Assembly (NCBI GenBank): GCA_022360015.1
Contig: JAKSDQ010000251.1
Span: forward strand, 124,001-188,000
Reading direction: 5' to 3'
Source of the DNA: Cytophagales bacterium
GTDB taxonomy: Bacteria; Bacteroidota; Bacteroidia; Cytophagales; Cyclobacteriaceae
DNA: 64,000 nucleotides
Shown here: piece after piece, positions 52,130-61,971 of the stretch
Numbering within the stretch: position 1 is the first letter of the stretch
Layout of the letters: the number at the start of each line of letters is the position of its first letter
Notes under the pieces: generated by a model
What the model was told of the DNA's origin: nothing
The model's database searches: none
Seen by the model: the letters and a program-made list of their open reading frames with translations, nothing else
Position numbers and translations under genes: made by a program

Positions 52130-53833
52130 TCAGTCTGTGATCCGGGATGGTGTGTTCAGAGAATCCACCTTTCGAAACCACAGGTTTCTAACCCGGCCTG
52201 AAGAAACTTTGCAACCGTTAATGAGACCGTCCGAATCTCTTGTAAATTCAGCTTGGCCGAAAAACCACACGCTTCCGGAAAACATGTCTTTTTTGACGGG
52301 GTTTAATTGGATATTGCTTAAACGATCATGTTGTGCCATCAGTTTATCACCGACATGAGTAAAGCTGTACGTTGTGGACAGCTCCGGGCTATAAAATTGG
52401 CCGGTAAATTCCGCTAAATTTACGGCAGACTTATCAAATGGTATGGCTCTTGTCGCATCCATGATCTGTCCGTTTTGATGAAGTTTTAATGAGGTAACTT
52501 TTCCACTGCTATCCGGAAAAAATGCGATGACTGCCTCGATGCCTTCAACAGAGAATCTAGTGGTGGATAAAGGTTTTAGCAAAACCTTTTGTTGATTGGT
52601 AGCCTGGCCAAATAATTCACCATTATTTGCTGTAATATTAATGGTAAAACCGGGCTGTAATTCATATGCTCCAACATAGGTATTTAACGTCTCCGGATCA
52701 ACGGAAACGTTTTCATCGGAAGTCTCACCGGTTTTTGTATCATCGGTTGACTCGGAGACAAATTCGGTTTCAAGATAAATATCAGCAAGTTTATGGGCCA
52801 GGATTCCTGCCCTGAAAGAGGCATCATTGCTAAAAACAATTACGGCAAAATTCTGATCGGGAAAACGTCCCAGATAGCTGCGATAGCCCGCATCTGCACC
52901 ACCATGCTGTATTTCATTCAGACCTTTGTACTTACCGACAAACTGGCCCAGTGCTCCGCCAAATGTTTCCCCATTGTTTAATACAGCCATGGCATTCATT
53001 TTATCTATCATTTTAGCGTCTCCGACTTTTAAGGAAGAAAAATTCATGGCCCAAAGGCTTAGGTCCTCCACAGTGGTAAACAGGCTGGTGGCCCCGACGT
53101 TGGCATAGCTCAGCACTCTTTTTTTGTATCCATTATTATCTGAATAATAGGAATAAGCCCTGTTTTTTACAATTTTTTCATGATCATCGTAAAAAAGCGT
53201 ATTGGACATTTTCAAAGGTTTGAAAATGTTTTGATCAGTGAATGCTGAAAAGGGTTGCCCGGATACCCTCGATACTACTTCTGCCAGTAAGGTAAATCCT
53301 GTATTGCAATATAAAAATTCATTGCCAGGGTCAAAATTCAACTCCTTTTGCCGGCTCACAAGTTTCAGGATATGTTCTTTGGTGATTACATCGTCGAGCC
53401 GCCAGCCGGCCAAAGCCAGCAAATTCCATTGATCCCTGAGGCCGCTTGTATGGGAAGCGAGGTGTTTTAGCGTGATGACCTTTCCAAAGTCGGGTACTTC
53501 CGGGATATATTTTCTGACATCATCTTCTAAAGAAAGTTTACCTTCTTTCTCTAACAACAGGATTGAAAAAGCAGTAAACTGTTTTGAAACCGAAGCGATA
53601 TGAAATATGGTGGACGGTGTGACAGGAATATTGTATTCCAGGTTAGCGCTGCCATATCCTTTTTTGTATATAATCGATCCGTCTTTTACCACCGCTATTG
53701 CTGCTCCTGGTGTTTTGTTACTATTCCAGGCGGCAAAGAGTTCATCTACTTTGACATTGGTTGTAACCTTGCAGGCATAAAAAAGAAAAGAAAAAAGCAG
53801 GGAAACACAAAAACGAATGATTACTGGTTTCAT
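52130..53833 (-). CDS. Serine hydrolase of the class C beta-lactamase/esterase family (S12)
   Basis: The 567-residue lipoprotein (Cys at residue 21, FYAC) has the S12 motifs: SxxK at S81-V-S-K84, YxN at Y175-C-N177 and HGG at H310-G-G312 in place of KTG. A C-terminal extension of about 190 residues (after about 375) holds a lipocalin-like region repeated in part (YVGAYELQPGFTINI, FTGQFYSPELSTTYSF). Members act as esterases or D-amino-acid peptidases; true beta-lactamase activity is not implied. It lies alone between the secreted unknown and retropepsin genes. Confidence 0.92.
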   Translation of the reverse strand: MKPVIIRFCVSLLFSFLFYACKVTTNVKVDELFAAWNSNKTPGAAIAVVKDGSIIYKKGYGSANLEYNIPVTPSTIFHIASVSKQFTAFSILLLEKEGKLSLEDDVRKYIPEVPDFGKVITLKHLASHTSGLRDQWNLLALAGWRLDDVITKEHILKLVSRQKELNFDPGNEFLYCNTGFTLLAEVVSRVSGQPFSAFTDQNIFKPLKMSNTLFYDDHEKIVKNRAYSYYSDNNGYKKRVLSYANVGATSLFTTVEDLSLWAMNFSSLKVGDAKMIDKMNAMAVLNNGETFGGALGQFVGKYKGLNEIQHGGADAGYRSYLGRFPDQNFAVIVFSNDASFRAGILAHKLADIYLETEFVSESTDDTKTGETSDENVSVDPETLNTYVGAYELQPGFTINITANNGELFGQATNQQKVLLKPLSTTRFSVEGIEAVIAFFPDSSGKVTSLKLHQNGQIMDATRAIPFDKSAVNLAEFTGQFYSPELSTTYSFTHVGDKLMAQHDRLSNIQLNPVKKDMFSGSVWFFGQAEFTRDSDGLINGCKVSSGRVRNLWFRKVDSLNTPSRITD

Positions 53834-54139
53834 AGTGGCGCTACCTTATGTTTAACGGCATATGACAACTTACAAATATAAACGGACAAACACAACTGTA
53901 TACCTGCCTTGGTTCCTGCTGTTACCATCAGATGGCGTTAAAGCGCACAGGTTCTCTTTTTTAGATTTCAAAGAAAACGCCCATTACATTTCAAATACTT
54001 CGATTAAAAAGCAAGGGTGGGTTCCGGGCTAAAATTTAAGGCAAAAATGATCCAGGCTTCCCTTAAATGATAATTATATCGCTGATTTTCAGTATATTGA
54101 GAATTGTGGATATAGCTACAGCCGGTATTCCTAACCTCA
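53834..54139. other. Gap with no recognised gene
   Basis: These 306 bases separate two minus-strand genes. I see no repeat, no strong hairpin and no conserved frame. A promoter for the serine hydrolase must lie here, but no clear box is found. Confidence 0.4.
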
Positions 54140-55018
54140 CTATTGAGCAGCACTTTTCTTTAATTTGAAGACGCCGCCATTGGCATTATCGATATATATA
54201 AAATAATCCTTAAAAAAACTTATTCCAATTCGCGGTTGACTTGAAGGGTTAATATTCACATCGACATTTTCAAATACAAATTCCCCCAATCGAATTTCGG
54301 GTATTACCCCAACTTTTTCTTGCGTTTTTTGCAATCCGCCCAGGGTGTATCTGTCCCTTGTATTTTCAGAAAGTTCAACGATTTTAGCCACATCTTCCGC
54401 AAACTTCGAGCCTTCCGGTAAATTGAGGGTCGATGAACTTCCAAAGTCAATCATCACCTGATATTTCTCGCCATTCATCTCAATAAAAGTAAAGGGTGAT
54501 CCATCTTTCCTTATTATTTCGATCTCTTTAAAAGATTCACCCACTAGGTTTGCATTTGATATTTCAATTTTTTTGCCGGGGTAATTAATAAGCCAATTCG
54601 ATTTTTTAATAATGGGTTGCCCAATTAATCCTCCGAAGTTGGGGATTTGTTCTTTGAGTCCAACCAAATCACCATTGAGTGCGTAGGTATCGGTGAATTT
54701 TGTGTTTCCAATCCGGATCAATGGCACTACCCCCCGCCCTAACTTCATTTTCCTTTTTGAAGCGCCTGAATATTTTGATGCTCGCCCTTTCACTGTATCT
54801 CTTTGCACCAAACTTAAATCCGCACCGGTATCTAAAAGGAATTTTTTAGTTTGTCCATCGATATCGACATCAAAGGCTATTACTGATTGATAGGTTTCAA
54901 ACTCAATTTTAGAATAAAAATATTTGGGTTTGACATTTCCTCTTTCCTGTAATTTGGCCACTGAGCATCCTAAATGAGGAAGTAATAAAATTACCAGTAT
55001 TATTTTTTGATATTTCAT
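54140..55018 (-). CDS. Retropepsin-like aspartyl protease lipoprotein
   Basis: The 292-residue protein starts at the Met of MKYQKI, which gives a lipobox (LPHLGC, Cys at 18); a longer frame from 55114 would hide this signal. Two pepsin-type motifs are present: FLLDTGADLSLV (D63-T-G) and VMIDFGSSSTLNLP (D-F-G). The DTG and DFG motifs give a two-domain aspartyl protease, as in gag-asp family proteins of Bacteroidota. The second motif's Phe in place of Thr might reduce activity. It is probably exported to the periplasm or surface. Confidence 0.85.
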   Translation of the reverse strand: MKYQKIILVILLLPHLGCSVAKLQERGNVKPKYFYSKIEFETYQSVIAFDVDIDGQTKKFLLDTGADLSLVQRDTVKGRASKYSGASKRKMKLGRGVVPLIRIGNTKFTDTYALNGDLVGLKEQIPNFGGLIGQPIIKKSNWLINYPGKKIEISNANLVGESFKEIEIIRKDGSPFTFIEMNGEKYQVMIDFGSSSTLNLPEGSKFAEDVAKIVELSENTRDRYTLGGLQKTQEKVGVIPEIRLGEFVFENVDVNINPSSQPRIGISFFKDYFIYIDNANGGVFKLKKSAAQ

Positions 55019-55262
55019 TGTTAGTTTAACGTTCACAACAAACATACATTGGCAAAGCACTGGCCTGACTACATAAAATTTGACTAAATGCCCTTTACCC
55101 AATGTAGTTTCCAACCAAAGGCCGCGGAAATTTAATAAAAAACTATAATATCCCTTCGACTCCGTACCGGAGAGGTCTAAAATCGTCTTAATGTATTTCT
55201 TAAATTAAAAGAATACTGTTATTTTTACTCAGCAAAGGAGCTTGCAAAGCTTTTGACAAAAC

Positions 55263-56210
55263 ATGGAAGACCTTACTATTGCCGTCGCTCAATTTGAGCC
55301 AAAGGACGGAAACAAAGCCTATAATTTGTCGGTAATTCATGAACTTGCCCGGCAGGCCAGCCGGAAAGGCGTGGATGTCATTAGTTTCCATGAGATGTCG
55401 ATAACCGCTTATACATTTTTTAAAAACCTGGACAGGAATCAGGTGCTGGATTTGGCAGAGGAAGTGCCGGCAGGGGAAAGTTGCCGGCAATTGATCAGCA
55501 TTTCCGAGGAACATGAAATAGCCATTTTAGCAGGGCTGGTCGAAGTGGATGGGGACCGGATTTTTAATACCTATATTTGCGTAAATGAAGGCGAAGTAAT
55601 CGCCAGGTATCGTAAACTCCACCCTTTTATCAGTCCATACATGTCAGCGGGTGATGAGTATGTAGTATTTGACCTGAAGGGATGGCAATGTGGCATATTG
55701 ATTTGTTATGACAACAATGTCATTGAAAATGTCCGGGCGACCGCGTTGCTGGGCGCGGAAATTATTTTTGCCCCGCATGTTACAGGCTGCACCCCATCAT
55801 CGATGCCCGGAAGAGGTTATGTAGATGACAGGCTCTGGCAAAACAGAAAAAAAGACCCTGTTCCACTTAGAATGGAATTTGACGGCCCCAAAGGCCGGGA
55901 GTGGCTCCTGAGATGGCTCCCTGCCAGGGCCTACGACAATGGGGTATATTACGTTTTCTCCAACCCTGTCGGATATGACGGTGAGCATTTAAAAAACGGG
56001 AATTCGTTAATACTTGATCCCTACGGGGAAATTTTAACTGAGATCAGGGATTTTGACAACGCCCTGACCATCGCTACTATTACGCATGATAAGTTAAGCC
56101 TGGCAGGTGGGTTTCGCTACAAAAACGCGCGAAGACCGGAACTCTACAGGGATATAATCGGCGGGGCACATCAATCGGAAACGAAACCGGTTTGGTTGCA
56201 GAAAAACTAA
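55263..56210 (+). CDS. Carbon-nitrogen hydrolase (nitrilase superfamily)
   Basis: The 315-residue enzyme has the Glu-Lys-Cys triad: E44 in SFHEMSITAY, K118 in RYRKLHPF and C148 in CGILICYDN. It is an amidase/nitrilase that hydrolyses non-peptide C-N bonds, with no signal peptide. The insertion after the Cys (GRGYVDDRLWQNRKKDP) is also seen in Bacteroidota nitrilases of unassigned substrate. It converges with the Rieske oxygenase gene. Confidence 0.9.
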   Translation: MEDLTIAVAQFEPKDGNKAYNLSVIHELARQASRKGVDVISFHEMSITAYTFFKNLDRNQVLDLAEEVPAGESCRQLISISEEHEIAILAGLVEVDGDRIFNTYICVNEGEVIARYRKLHPFISPYMSAGDEYVVFDLKGWQCGILICYDNNVIENVRATALLGAEIIFAPHVTGCTPSSMPGRGYVDDRLWQNRKKDPVPLRMEFDGPKGREWLLRWLPARAYDNGVYYVFSNPVGYDGEHLKNGNSLILDPYGEILTEIRDFDNALTIATITHDKLSLAGGFRYKNARRPELYRDIIGGAHQSETKPVWLQKN

Positions 56211-56380
56211 GCCGGACGATTTTTTGAAGCGAACAAATTTTTAAAGATTCGTCAGCTAACCTAATGAGCCTGTAACTAAACCGCTAAATCTGAATGACAA
56301 GTTTCATTGCACACCAACTTGCAAAATTTGGTATTGCAAGTAGATGAAAATGCATTGATACGATTACCTGCCCTAAGCCA

Positions 56381-57487
56381 TCAGTGACGTGGGACTTGAT
56401 CCGCTGTTAAAAAACGGGCCAGCAACCGGTGAAAATGGTGTACCCCCTGTTCTCTTTCGGGCGAAAACCTTCCTGTGCCATAATACCTGGAGCCAACACC
56501 GGTCTGAACACTTTCTACAATTAATTCATCTTCCTGTTCAACACGGTCAAGCGATGCACCGGCCCCCTTGTCCAGCTTTGACTGGTCGTAGACATAGGTA
56601 AGGAAGGAAACCCTGGTTCGGTCGATGGATTGCGGCTTTACAATGTTAACCGATAATCCCCAAGGATAAAAATTGAACATCAAATTAGGAAAAATCCAAT
56701 AGTAATATGCGGCCACCTTTTGGCCGATGTCCACGTGTCCCTCCGGCAGGTCGAACACTTCGTCATGACCATCTGAATAGCCAATTTGCAGAACGAAGTA
56801 ATCGTCAATTAGTGTCGCATAGTTACCATAGTGCAGTACATCATTTAAACGCTTGTGTACATAAGGAATATGAAATCCTTCAAGGTAATTGTCGCAATAC
56901 AATGCCCAATGGGCATCGACCGTGTAATCCTTTGATTTTTCAGCATCGTACCTGAATGTTTCCAGGGGCAGAAACCCAACTCTTTCGTTTATTTTGGCGA
57001 TAATTTTATCTAATCGAAATGCAGGTTCAGGCCCGGTAAAAATAAACGGCCCCCATTGTGCAAGCATAAATTCATGCAAATCCTCGCAAGGCCGTGGAAA
57101 ATCCATAGCCTCGCCGAATTCCGGCATAAACTCAAACCGCCCCGCCAGATCAAACCGCCTGCCATGATACAGACAGACAAGCTTTTGAAGCTTCCCGGGG
57201 CGCTGCACAACCAGATTAGCCCGGTGAGTACATACGTTGCTCAAACATCTTAAATGACCGGCCTCATCCCGGACTAAAACCATGGGCTCCTCCAAAAAGC
57301 CCTCTAACAGGGTAAACGGATACGCAAAGGCGCCATGCGGAATACAGTCTTCATCACCTGCCCATTGCCAGGTTTGCATAAATACTTTTTCTTTCAACCG
57401 CTCAAAAATATTCCGGTCCCTGTAAAAAATGCCGGGAAGCGTTTCAGCTTTGGTAATGTCAGGATCGATATAAAAATTATATTTCAT
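56381..57487 (-). CDS. Rieske-type aromatic ring-hydroxylating oxygenase, alpha subunit
   Basis: The 368-residue protein has a Rieske [2Fe-2S] site, C86-T-H88 and C105-L-Y-H108 (NVCTHRANLV, LVCLYHGRRF). The mononuclear iron site is in YCDNYLEGFHIPYVHKRL, with Asp and two His. The remainder matches RHO alpha subunits (AYYYWIFPNLMFNFYPWGLS). No beta subunit or reductase gene is nearby, so it must take electrons from elsewhere. Some single-subunit members demethylate betaine-type compounds; the substrate is unknown. Confidence 0.92.
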   Translation of the reverse strand: MKYNFYIDPDITKAETLPGIFYRDRNIFERLKEKVFMQTWQWAGDEDCIPHGAFAYPFTLLEGFLEEPMVLVRDEAGHLRCLSNVCTHRANLVVQRPGKLQKLVCLYHGRRFDLAGRFEFMPEFGEAMDFPRPCEDLHEFMLAQWGPFIFTGPEPAFRLDKIIAKINERVGFLPLETFRYDAEKSKDYTVDAHWALYCDNYLEGFHIPYVHKRLNDVLHYGNYATLIDDYFVLQIGYSDGHDEVFDLPEGHVDIGQKVAAYYYWIFPNLMFNFYPWGLSVNIVKPQSIDRTRVSFLTYVYDQSKLDKGAGASLDRVEQEDELIVESVQTGVGSRYYGTGRFSPEREQGVHHFHRLLARFLTADQVPRH

Positions 57488-57560
57488 CTAAGCTGACCAT
57501 ATTTCTTGTTTCTGTTATGATAAATATAACAAAGTATGGTACAACTATGGGCATTAATTT

Positions 57561-58280
57561 TTACATCCTCCCCTCCAGCACCATTTTATTGAATATCGAT
57601 TTGTAGGAGTCCCCGATAGGCAGATATTTGTCTTTGATTTTTACTTTGCCTTTCCGGTAGGATTTTATCTTGTTAATCGACACAATATAGGACTTGTGAA
57701 TTCTCACAAAAGCATTCTGTGGCAACGCGGTTTCCAGGGCTTTTAAGCTTTTAATCGTCAAAATCGGTTGCTGTTCCCCAATATACACTTTCAAATAATC
57801 TTTATACCCTTCGATGTATTCAATATCGCTTAAATTCACCTTGATAATGTTGTGGGTTGATTTCAGGAAAATGTAATCATCCACCCGAGGGGTGTCTTTT
57901 TCTGTAATGGTTACAGGGCCTTTGTGCATCATGTCGTATAACTTGTCGGTAGCCCTCAGGAGCCTGTTAAACGAGAAGGGCTTTAACAAATAATCTACGG
58001 CGTTTAGTTCAAAACCTTCAACCGCATATTGGGCATAGGCCGTGGTCATAATAACCCTTGGCGGACGCTGCAGGCTTTTAAAAAAATCAATACCGGAAAA
58101 ATCCGGCATATGGATGTCGAGAAAAACCAGATCTACCTCATGCTCCTTTAAAAAATTAAGGGCTTTAAACGAATTCTCAAAACTTGCCAGCAATTTCAAA
58201 TAAGGTATTTTTGCTACATATTCCTCCAATAATTCAATCGCCAGGGGTTCATCGTCGATGATAATGCAGTTAATGATCAT
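57561..58280 (-). CDS. LytTR-type response regulator
   Basis: The 239-residue protein has a receiver domain (residues 1-120) with acidic pocket D9/D10, phosphorylation site D55 (VFLDIHMPDFSG) and the usual Thr and Lys (TTAYAQYAVEGFELNAVDYL then KPF). The LytTR DNA-binding domain (about 140-238) reads IFLKSTHNIIKVNLSDIEYI and FVRIHKSYIVSINKI. It pairs with the kinase gene, whose stop overlaps its start by 4 bases. Confidence 0.95.
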   Translation of the reverse strand: MIINCIIIDDEPLAIELLEEYVAKIPYLKLLASFENSFKALNFLKEHEVDLVFLDIHMPDFSGIDFFKSLQRPPRVIMTTAYAQYAVEGFELNAVDYLLKPFSFNRLLRATDKLYDMMHKGPVTITEKDTPRVDDYIFLKSTHNIIKVNLSDIEYIEGYKDYLKVYIGEQQPILTIKSLKALETALPQNAFVRIHKSYIVSINKIKSYRKGKVKIKDKYLPIGDSYKSIFNKMVLEGRM

Positions 58281-59344
58281 ACTAAAATGGTTAACTTGGT
58301 TTCGTAATAATCGGGTGACTCATTAATCCTGAGCTCATAGCGGTCAGGATAACACAGGTTTAATCGTCTGATTGTATTGGAAAGTCCAATTCCGGAGTGT
58401 CCGTTGGTGGAATCCAGTGTAGAGGTATTGGCTTGTTTTTTAGTATTATATACGTCAAATTTGATGACACTTGCCTCCACCTTCAGGTTAATAGAAACCA
58501 GCGAGACCCGGTTGTAGGAGACCCCATGTTTAAAAGCATTTTCTAAAAAAGGGATCAGGATTAAAGGCTCGATGTATATGGTGGAAAAATTGCCACTTTC
58601 AGTAAAATCTATCTTTACAGACTCCTTTCGTGATATTCTTAAACGCTGAAGTGCGATGTAGTTTTTCAGGCATTGAATCTCTTGTGTTAGTTTAATCTTT
58701 TTTTGAACGGAATCATACAGAATATACCGCATCAGGTCGGAAAGCAACAGTATGGCCTGGCTGGCATTTTTGGAGTTTCTTTGGGTAAGGGAATAAATAT
58801 TATTCAATGAATTAAAGAGAAAGTGAGGGTTGATCTGTGACTTTAAAAAAGAAAGCTCCGAGTATAGTTTTTCTTTTTTTATCTCTTCCTTCTCACGGCG
58901 CTGCTCTTCGGATTTTAAGATCATTTCAAAACTGGTTCCAATAGAAAAGGTAAGGATGAAAGGAAAAATCAACTGCAGGGGAATGGTAAAAGATCTTGGC
59001 CTGACCCCTTCCAACCCGACGGCTTTTGCCTCCAGAATCTCTGCAAAGAGAGAAAGGGTTTCGATTTGGGTATTTATCAATAAAATCACCAAAAAAGACA
59101 GGACAATAGCACCGATATACCACACATAACGCTGGCCATTGAGAAACTTTGGGATAAAAACAAAAACATTAAGTAAATAAAATGGGACAAACAGCGAACC
59201 CCGGATGGTAAGCAATTTGGCAAACTCGGAATTTGAACGCAAGGGTAGCACGAGCCAGGGTAATGACATCATTACCACCAAAACCAAAATATGGAATGCT
59301 AAGCGGTATTTTTTAATGTGCACTTTAGCCATGCTGTTTTCCAT
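58277..59344 (-). CDS. LytS-type sensor histidine kinase
   Basis: The 355-residue protein has four membrane helices (about residues 15-140), then the kinase region: LKSQINPHFLFNSLNNIYSL with phosphoacceptor H174, and an ATPase with LILIPFLENAFKHGV (N box) and GIGLSNTIRRLNLCYPD. It phosphorylates the LytTR regulator. The membrane part should sense a signal in the envelope. Start alternatives exist at codons 1 and 5. The gene after its start is the Kelch lipoprotein, whose stop lies only 19 bases upstream on the same strand. Confidence 0.94.
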   Translation of the reverse strand: MENSMAKVHIKKYRLAFHILVLVVMMSLPWLVLPLRSNSEFAKLLTIRGSLFVPFYLLNVFVFIPKFLNGQRYVWYIGAIVLSFLVILLINTQIETLSLFAEILEAKAVGLEGVRPRSFTIPLQLIFPFILTFSIGTSFEMILKSEEQRREKEEIKKEKLYSELSFLKSQINPHFLFNSLNNIYSLTQRNSKNASQAILLLSDLMRYILYDSVQKKIKLTQEIQCLKNYIALQRLRISRKESVKIDFTESGNFSTIYIEPLILIPFLENAFKHGVSYNRVSLVSINLKVEASVIKFDVYNTKKQANTSTLDSTNGHSGIGLSNTIRRLNLCYPDRYELRINESPDYYETKLTILV

Positions 59345-59363
59345 GGTGCTTGGTGATCAGATT

Positions 59364-60383
59364 CTAGTCATCTTCTTCATAGACCTCATCCGGCCTGAAT
59401 TCATAAGTATCGTCAAACCTTCTCGTACCATTTTGGCCTGTTGTGACAAACACCCTGCCCTGCAGCATATAGTGCACCGCCACTATCCTGGAGGCCCCTT
59501 CAAAGTCAGTTTTATCTTCCCACACATCGTTGCCAGGATTAAACTCCCAGACGGAACTTTGAACGGTGCCGTTTGATCCTCCAACAATGTATCCCCTGCC
59601 ATTTAAACCAAAAGCAATAGCATCATGACGGTTTACTGCAAGCAGGAATTCATCATAATAATCGTCTTCATCATCCAAAGAACGGTCAATCCATGTATTG
59701 TCAGCAGGATTGAACTCCCACAGGTCACTTTCATATAAGCCATTGTTTCTTCCGGTGCCTACATATACCAGGTCATTCACAATAAAAGACACAGCTTCTT
59801 CCCTTTTTGGGCCAGGCAAACTTCTGATTTCTGTCCAACTGTCAGTTCCGGGATTATATTCCCAAAAGTCGTTATTAAAATTATCCCCATCAAAACCTGT
59901 TCCGACATACCCCCTACCGTTTATGGCAAACCCCACTGCGTTGTATCTTCTGGTTCCTGCAAAATCCCTCAACTGGGTCCATTGGTCTTTGGCAGGGTCA
60001 TATTTCCAGAAATCCCTCAGCTCCTCGATATCCTCATCGCGGTTATAGCCTAACCCCACATAGCCGATACCGTCGATACTAAAAGCTACTGACCTTTCAC
60101 GCAAAACTCCGGGGAAAGAATCTTTTTGCTGCCAGATACCGCTTTCCAGGTCGAACTCATAAAAGTCCGCCAGGTAATCATCTCCATCGTAACCTAATCC
60201 CACATAGGCCCTTTCATTGGCCACAAAAGCTATGGCGCCGCCCCGGGGTCTTCCTCTGAAGGGAAGGGTTTCTATCCAGTTTCCGTCATCTTCATCTTCA
60301 TCGGAATCTTCACAAGCTGTGAAGCTGAAAACTGAAGTAACAATCAACAAAAAGTAAACCGGCCAACGTACAATAAATTTCAT
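59364..60383 (-). CDS. Kelch-repeat lipoprotein
   Basis: The 339-residue protein starts at the Met of MKFIVR, giving a lipobox (FTAC, Cys at 24); an upstream Met at 60431 would run into the DUF4270 gene. An acidic stretch (EDSDEDEDDGN) follows the Cys. The rest consists of about six Kelch units of the style GYVGLGYDGDDYLADFYEFD and GYVGTGFDGDNFNNDFWEYN. Such propellers bind proteins or glycans at the surface. It shares a strand with the kinase-regulator pair and with DUF4270. Confidence 0.88.
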   Translation of the reverse strand: MKFIVRWPVYFLLIVTSVFSFTACEDSDEDEDDGNWIETLPFRGRPRGGAIAFVANERAYVGLGYDGDDYLADFYEFDLESGIWQQKDSFPGVLRERSVAFSIDGIGYVGLGYNRDEDIEELRDFWKYDPAKDQWTQLRDFAGTRRYNAVGFAINGRGYVGTGFDGDNFNNDFWEYNPGTDSWTEIRSLPGPKREEAVSFIVNDLVYVGTGRNNGLYESDLWEFNPADNTWIDRSLDDEDDYYDEFLLAVNRHDAIAFGLNGRGYIVGGSNGTVQSSVWEFNPGNDVWEDKTDFEGASRIVAVHYMLQGRVFVTTGQNGTRRFDDTYEFRPDEVYEEDD

Positions 60384-60417
60384 TTTTGTAATTAAATTAA
60401 GGTTCATTTCAAAAACA

Positions 60418-61746
60418 TCAATCTTCCACAAGTGATATATATAAAACCGTGAGTTCCATCACGTATTCATGGCTTGAATCCCCAATAAAAAGCCTGTTAA
60501 CGGTGCTGTTAAAAAGACTGTCAGGTGGCATGATTAACAAGGCATTTTCGTTGAATTCATCAATATCTAATTGACTGTTAATAAATGGTGTAACATTGAT
60601 TTCGTAGCGGGTTTCCCTGTCCAGTACAATATCTTCCAAAAGCCTAACCGGGTTTTCCAGTCCCCCGATGATCTCGTTTTCCTCATCGATTACATAAACA
60701 ATGAGATTTTCAGGCAAAGGGGTGCCTGTACCGTAAGAATGATTGATTGGTCTCAGGGTAAGCACCGCATTGTTGATAAAAAAATCATCACCGGCAAAAA
60801 TCAATGCGCTGATATGCGGAATCCGTATCTTGATGCCCAACCCGGCGCCGGCCTGCATGTATACCTCGTTGTCTGTGACTGTTGAATTCAAATCTTCTTC
60901 AAGGGTAAACAATTCCGATAGCCTGGTATCGGACCGGTCATAAATTATCTGACTGAAATAGGGCTCGTCACCAATGGAAAAAGTCAGGTATTTTTGATCG
61001 GTAGGGATAACAGATTTGTCCTGGTAATATATTCTCAACTGGGAATTTGTAGAAAAACCAATGATGCTGTTGCTTTGAAGGGAATCCGGAACCAGGGCAA
61101 AGCCTTTAAGATACTCTGAAAACTCAATGGCATTGGACAGAATTTCACTACCGTCATAAGCCAGTTGGATCAACTCCCGCCCTAATGCATCAGAAATTCT
61201 AAACTCGACTTCGTCATCCCTGAAGGGTCTCGGAGAGATGTTATAACTACCCAGTGGCTCACTTTCAAGATAACGATCAGGAGACAACTCGCGGAAAGTG
61301 GTGTTGTAAAGAAACCCTGTTTCATCATCATACTCCAATTCGTCAGTTAAACTATAAAGTGTGTATACCTGTTCCTGTAAAGTATCGTAATAATAATAGC
61401 CGTCGAACTCCAGGTACAAGGTGATTGAATCATATACAGCCACGTCCTCATCCAGCGCATAGGTAGCGTCCAGCCCCACCTCGAAAAAGCCGGTTGATTT
61501 CAGTTTTCCCAGTGTTTCATCTTCGGCATAGCCAAATAGTATTCTGCCTGTGCGGCTGGTTTGTAAACAGTCGAACTGAATGGTCGAGGTTACCAGTTCC
61601 ATCGTGTCTACATAGGTAATCTCAAATGACTCATCATTAAAAAAATCAGTATTTATCGTATTCGGATCTTCAATGCAAGCCATTAATACCAGGGGCATGA
61701 TGATCGATAGCCATAAACTTTTTACCAAAATCCGGGGTTTATCCAT
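60418..61746 (-). CDS. DUF4270-family lipoprotein
   Basis: The 442-residue lipoprotein has Cys at residue 24 (LMAC). The DUF4270 pattern is visible: GRILFGYAEDETLGKLKSTG near residue 65, DSITLYLEFDGYYYYDTLQE near 105, and late IPHISALIFAGDDFFINNAV and EINVTPFINSQ. DUF4270 is specific to Bacteroidota and of unknown role. It precedes the Kelch gene by 34 bases and is likely in one operon with it and with the two-component pair. Confidence 0.88.
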   Translation of the reverse strand: MDKPRILVKSLWLSIIMPLVLMACIEDPNTINTDFFNDESFEITYVDTMELVTSTIQFDCLQTSRTGRILFGYAEDETLGKLKSTGFFEVGLDATYALDEDVAVYDSITLYLEFDGYYYYDTLQEQVYTLYSLTDELEYDDETGFLYNTTFRELSPDRYLESEPLGSYNISPRPFRDDEVEFRISDALGRELIQLAYDGSEILSNAIEFSEYLKGFALVPDSLQSNSIIGFSTNSQLRIYYQDKSVIPTDQKYLTFSIGDEPYFSQIIYDRSDTRLSELFTLEEDLNSTVTDNEVYMQAGAGLGIKIRIPHISALIFAGDDFFINNAVLTLRPINHSYGTGTPLPENLIVYVIDEENEIIGGLENPVRLLEDIVLDRETRYEINVTPFINSQLDIDEFNENALLIMPPDSLFNSTVNRLFIGDSSHEYVMELTVLYISLVED

Positions 61747-61971
61747 ATCCGAAACTAGTTATTGACGGTTTAACCCTTAAAATATTATATACCAGATTAA
61801 CTGGTTTATCTACCTGGATACGGACTTTATAGAAAACCCCGGTCTTGTCAGATGAAACCGTTTTGGCAGGTAAGCTTTCCGGTTTGAACCCGAAAACCAG
61901 CGTGTTCATCTAATATAATTGTGAGCCATCGAATAGCTCCTACATTAGCATGATCAACATCTGGTCATACA